Position numbers and translations under genes: made by a program | Origin: Planctomycetota bacterium | GTDB lineage: Bacteria > Planctomycetota > Planctomycetia > Pirellulales > UBA7805 | Length of the DNA stretch: 64,000 nucleotides | Assembly (NCBI GenBank): GCA_003389215.1 | Contig: QQVP01000011.1 | Coordinates: 1-64,000, forward strand | Direction: 5' to 3' | Notes under the pieces: model-generated | The model's input: the letters and a program-made list of their open reading frames with translations, nothing else | What the model was told of the DNA's origin: nothing | Database searches by the model: none | Shown: positions 62,915-64,000 of the stretch, piece by piece | Numbering within the stretch: the first letter of the stretch is position 1 | Layout: every line of letters begins with the position of its first letter

Positions 62915-64000
62915 TCATTGGGAGAGCAGTCCATCTTCGACCATGAGTTCGCCGTACTTCACAAGAAGCTGCTGTGCGCGACGAACCGTGTCACGCTCCG
63001 ATCCTGGTCCGAGGGTTCGCAGTGACACAAACGACGGGAATCCTCCCTTCTTACGCATGTTCGCCGGGTGTCCGCCGGCTTGATAGAGAAGATTGAGACC
63101 CTCGTTTGAATCATCGAGGGCTCCAGACCCTTTCAGGGCATTTAGTGACGTCGGTTTCATGGGACCGCCCTTGGCAATTGGATTTGACTTGGTCGGCTGA
63201 GTGATGGCGCTGTCCAAGAAAGGGGCGAGCAACGATTTGATCTCGGACAGGTCAGCCTGGTACTCGGCCTTCAGTTTTTCCATTGCCATTCGTGCGCGCA
63301 ATTCTTCATTTCGCTTTTCGATTGCCGCAAGTTCGGCAGCTCTTTCTTGCGTTTCAAGCTGCTCGGCTGCAAGTTCCTGTTCTTTCAGGAGTCTTCGCTG
63401 TTCGCGCTGTTCATCGGCGATCTTCGCCGCGAACTCCTCATCCACTTTGCGGATTTCAGCCTGTGTCGTATCGGTCAGTTGCTGTCGAAATTGTTCATCG
63501 CGTTCTTGTTGTACGGCAGCGATTGCATCGGCCAACGTCTGTTGACCGGGGTCAAGTCCATCGGCCTTCGCCACAATGAGCTGTAGCACCCGCTCCTGCT
63601 GCCGAAGTTGGTCACGCGCGGAGGTGATTTGAGCGGCGAGCGTCTGAAAACCTGCGATGTCCTCAGGAGTCACTACGACATGGATCGACTGGTCCTCATG
63701 GGCAAGTTTGATGCGGGCAAAAAGCGTCTCGAATTGCCGTTGCCAGCGATCCAGATCGTCGAATGTTGCCACTTTGAGGCTCGACAAGGCATCGTATTGC
63801 TGAACGAGATCAGGGCGTGTGGCAATTCGGCGTCCGACATCAGTGGACGTCAGGGATGAGACCATCGCTTTCCACTCAGTCAACTGCTTCTCCAGGGCCG
63901 ACATCTCGGACTCGACTCGGCGTCCAATCTCGTAGGCTTCGATCAAGTTGACCCGATTACGGACCCGATCACTCTCAAGTTCGCTCGCCTGCGTCTTAAG
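62915..64000 (-). CDS. Coiled-coil protein, 5' end outside the window
   Basis: At least 361 residues read in frame to the edge; no start inside the window is needed, as the frame stays open to 64000. The visible part is mostly long coiled coil: EMSALEKQLTEWKAMVSSL, RQQLTDTTQAEIRKVDEEFA, EQREQRRLLKEQELAAEQL. The C-terminal 80 residues are less charged (NPIAKGGPMKPTSLNAL, RKKGGFPSFVSLRTLGPG). No family recognised; probably a structural or tethering protein of the element. Confidence 0.65.
   Translation of the reverse strand, partial: LKTQASELESDRVRNRVNLIEAYEIGRRVESEMSALEKQLTEWKAMVSSLTSTDVGRRIATRPDLVQQYDALSSLKVATFDDLDRWQRQFETLFARIKLAHEDQSIHVVVTPEDIAGFQTLAAQITSARDQLRQQERVLQLIVAKADGLDPGQQTLADAIAAVQQERDEQFRQQLTDTTQAEIRKVDEEFAAKIADEQREQRRLLKEQELAAEQLETQERAAELAAIEKRNEELRARMAMEKLKAEYQADLSEIKSLLAPFLDSAITQPTKSNPIAKGGPMKPTSLNALKGSGALDDSNEGLNLLYQAGGHPANMRKKGGFPSFVSLRTLGPGSERDTVRRAQQLLVKYGELMVEDGLLSQ

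Larger units (their letters stand above)
47756..64000. mobile_element. Integrative element at tRNA-Pro, continues beyond the right edge
   Basis: Left boundary at the 3' end of tRNA-Pro: the recombinase stop codon is inside the tRNA. From there on GC content and codon choice differ from the arginine genes and the left 47 kb. It holds a serine recombinase, MT-A70 methyltransferase, small zinc-ribbon proteins, a DNA translocase with duplicated partner genes and kinase/Cas4-like genes. No second copy of the tRNA 3' end was found in the window, so the right end is outside. No relaxase or type IV secretion genes are visible, so transfer is unproven. Confidence 0.8.

Overview
The window reads as a chromosomal piece of a planctomycete, most likely order Pirellulales. 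The evidence is secreted sulfatases, DUF1559-type prepilin-like proteins, a PhoD-DUF1080 fusion, a stand-alone RNA polymerase alpha C-terminal domain protein and many GC-rich genes with giant antisense shadow frames. Family names here come from motifs read by eye; no search was run.

Left part (1-47.7 kb, high GC, host backbone). The window opens in the tail of an IS transposase, followed by a 1,556-residue TPR protein. Next is a duplicated two-gene cassette (about 5.4-9.8 kb and 10.4-15.7 kb). Each copy pairs a huge prepilin-like protein (type IV pilin-type N-terminus, golvesin-like beta domains, terpenoid-cyclase-like alpha/alpha toroid) with a leucine-rich-repeat lipoprotein, and each is preceded by the same TTGMCT-N17-TCTAATAC promoter about 350-370 bp upstream. 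A fluoride channel gene sits between the copies. After that come two sulfatases, PPK2, a PhoD-DUF1080 fusion, two tandem outer-membrane barrel paralogues, sucCD, PolX, a Cys-heptad-repeat secreted protein, a membrane protein/ATPase pair, the alpha-CTD protein, a PcrA/UvrD helicase, an Old Yellow Enzyme, a purine nucleoside phosphorylase, a GT2-TPR protein, a K+ channel/RCK protein overlapping argJ, then argC.

Right part (47.7-64.0 kb, visibly lower GC). An integrative element starts at the 3' end of a tRNA-Pro(GGG) gene and continues past the right edge. Its serine recombinase gene ends inside the tRNA. Going inward there are small genes (zinc ribbons, an MT-A70 methyltransferase, a paralogous pair), with a hairpin in most gaps. 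Next is a DNA-translocase gene flanked by two copies of a two-gene module (order B'-A'-translocase-B-A). Across a divergent promoter region lie an HTH/pseudokinase-like gene overlapping a membrane-anchored Cas4-like gene, a convergent HGD-type protein kinase, a hairpin array and a coiled-coil protein cut by the window edge. No complete conjugation apparatus, relaxase or CRISPR array is visible.

The two best candidates for an undescribed system are the twin prepilin-toroid/LRR-lipoprotein cassettes and the element's pseudokinase/Cas4-like/kinase cluster beside the duplicated translocase module.
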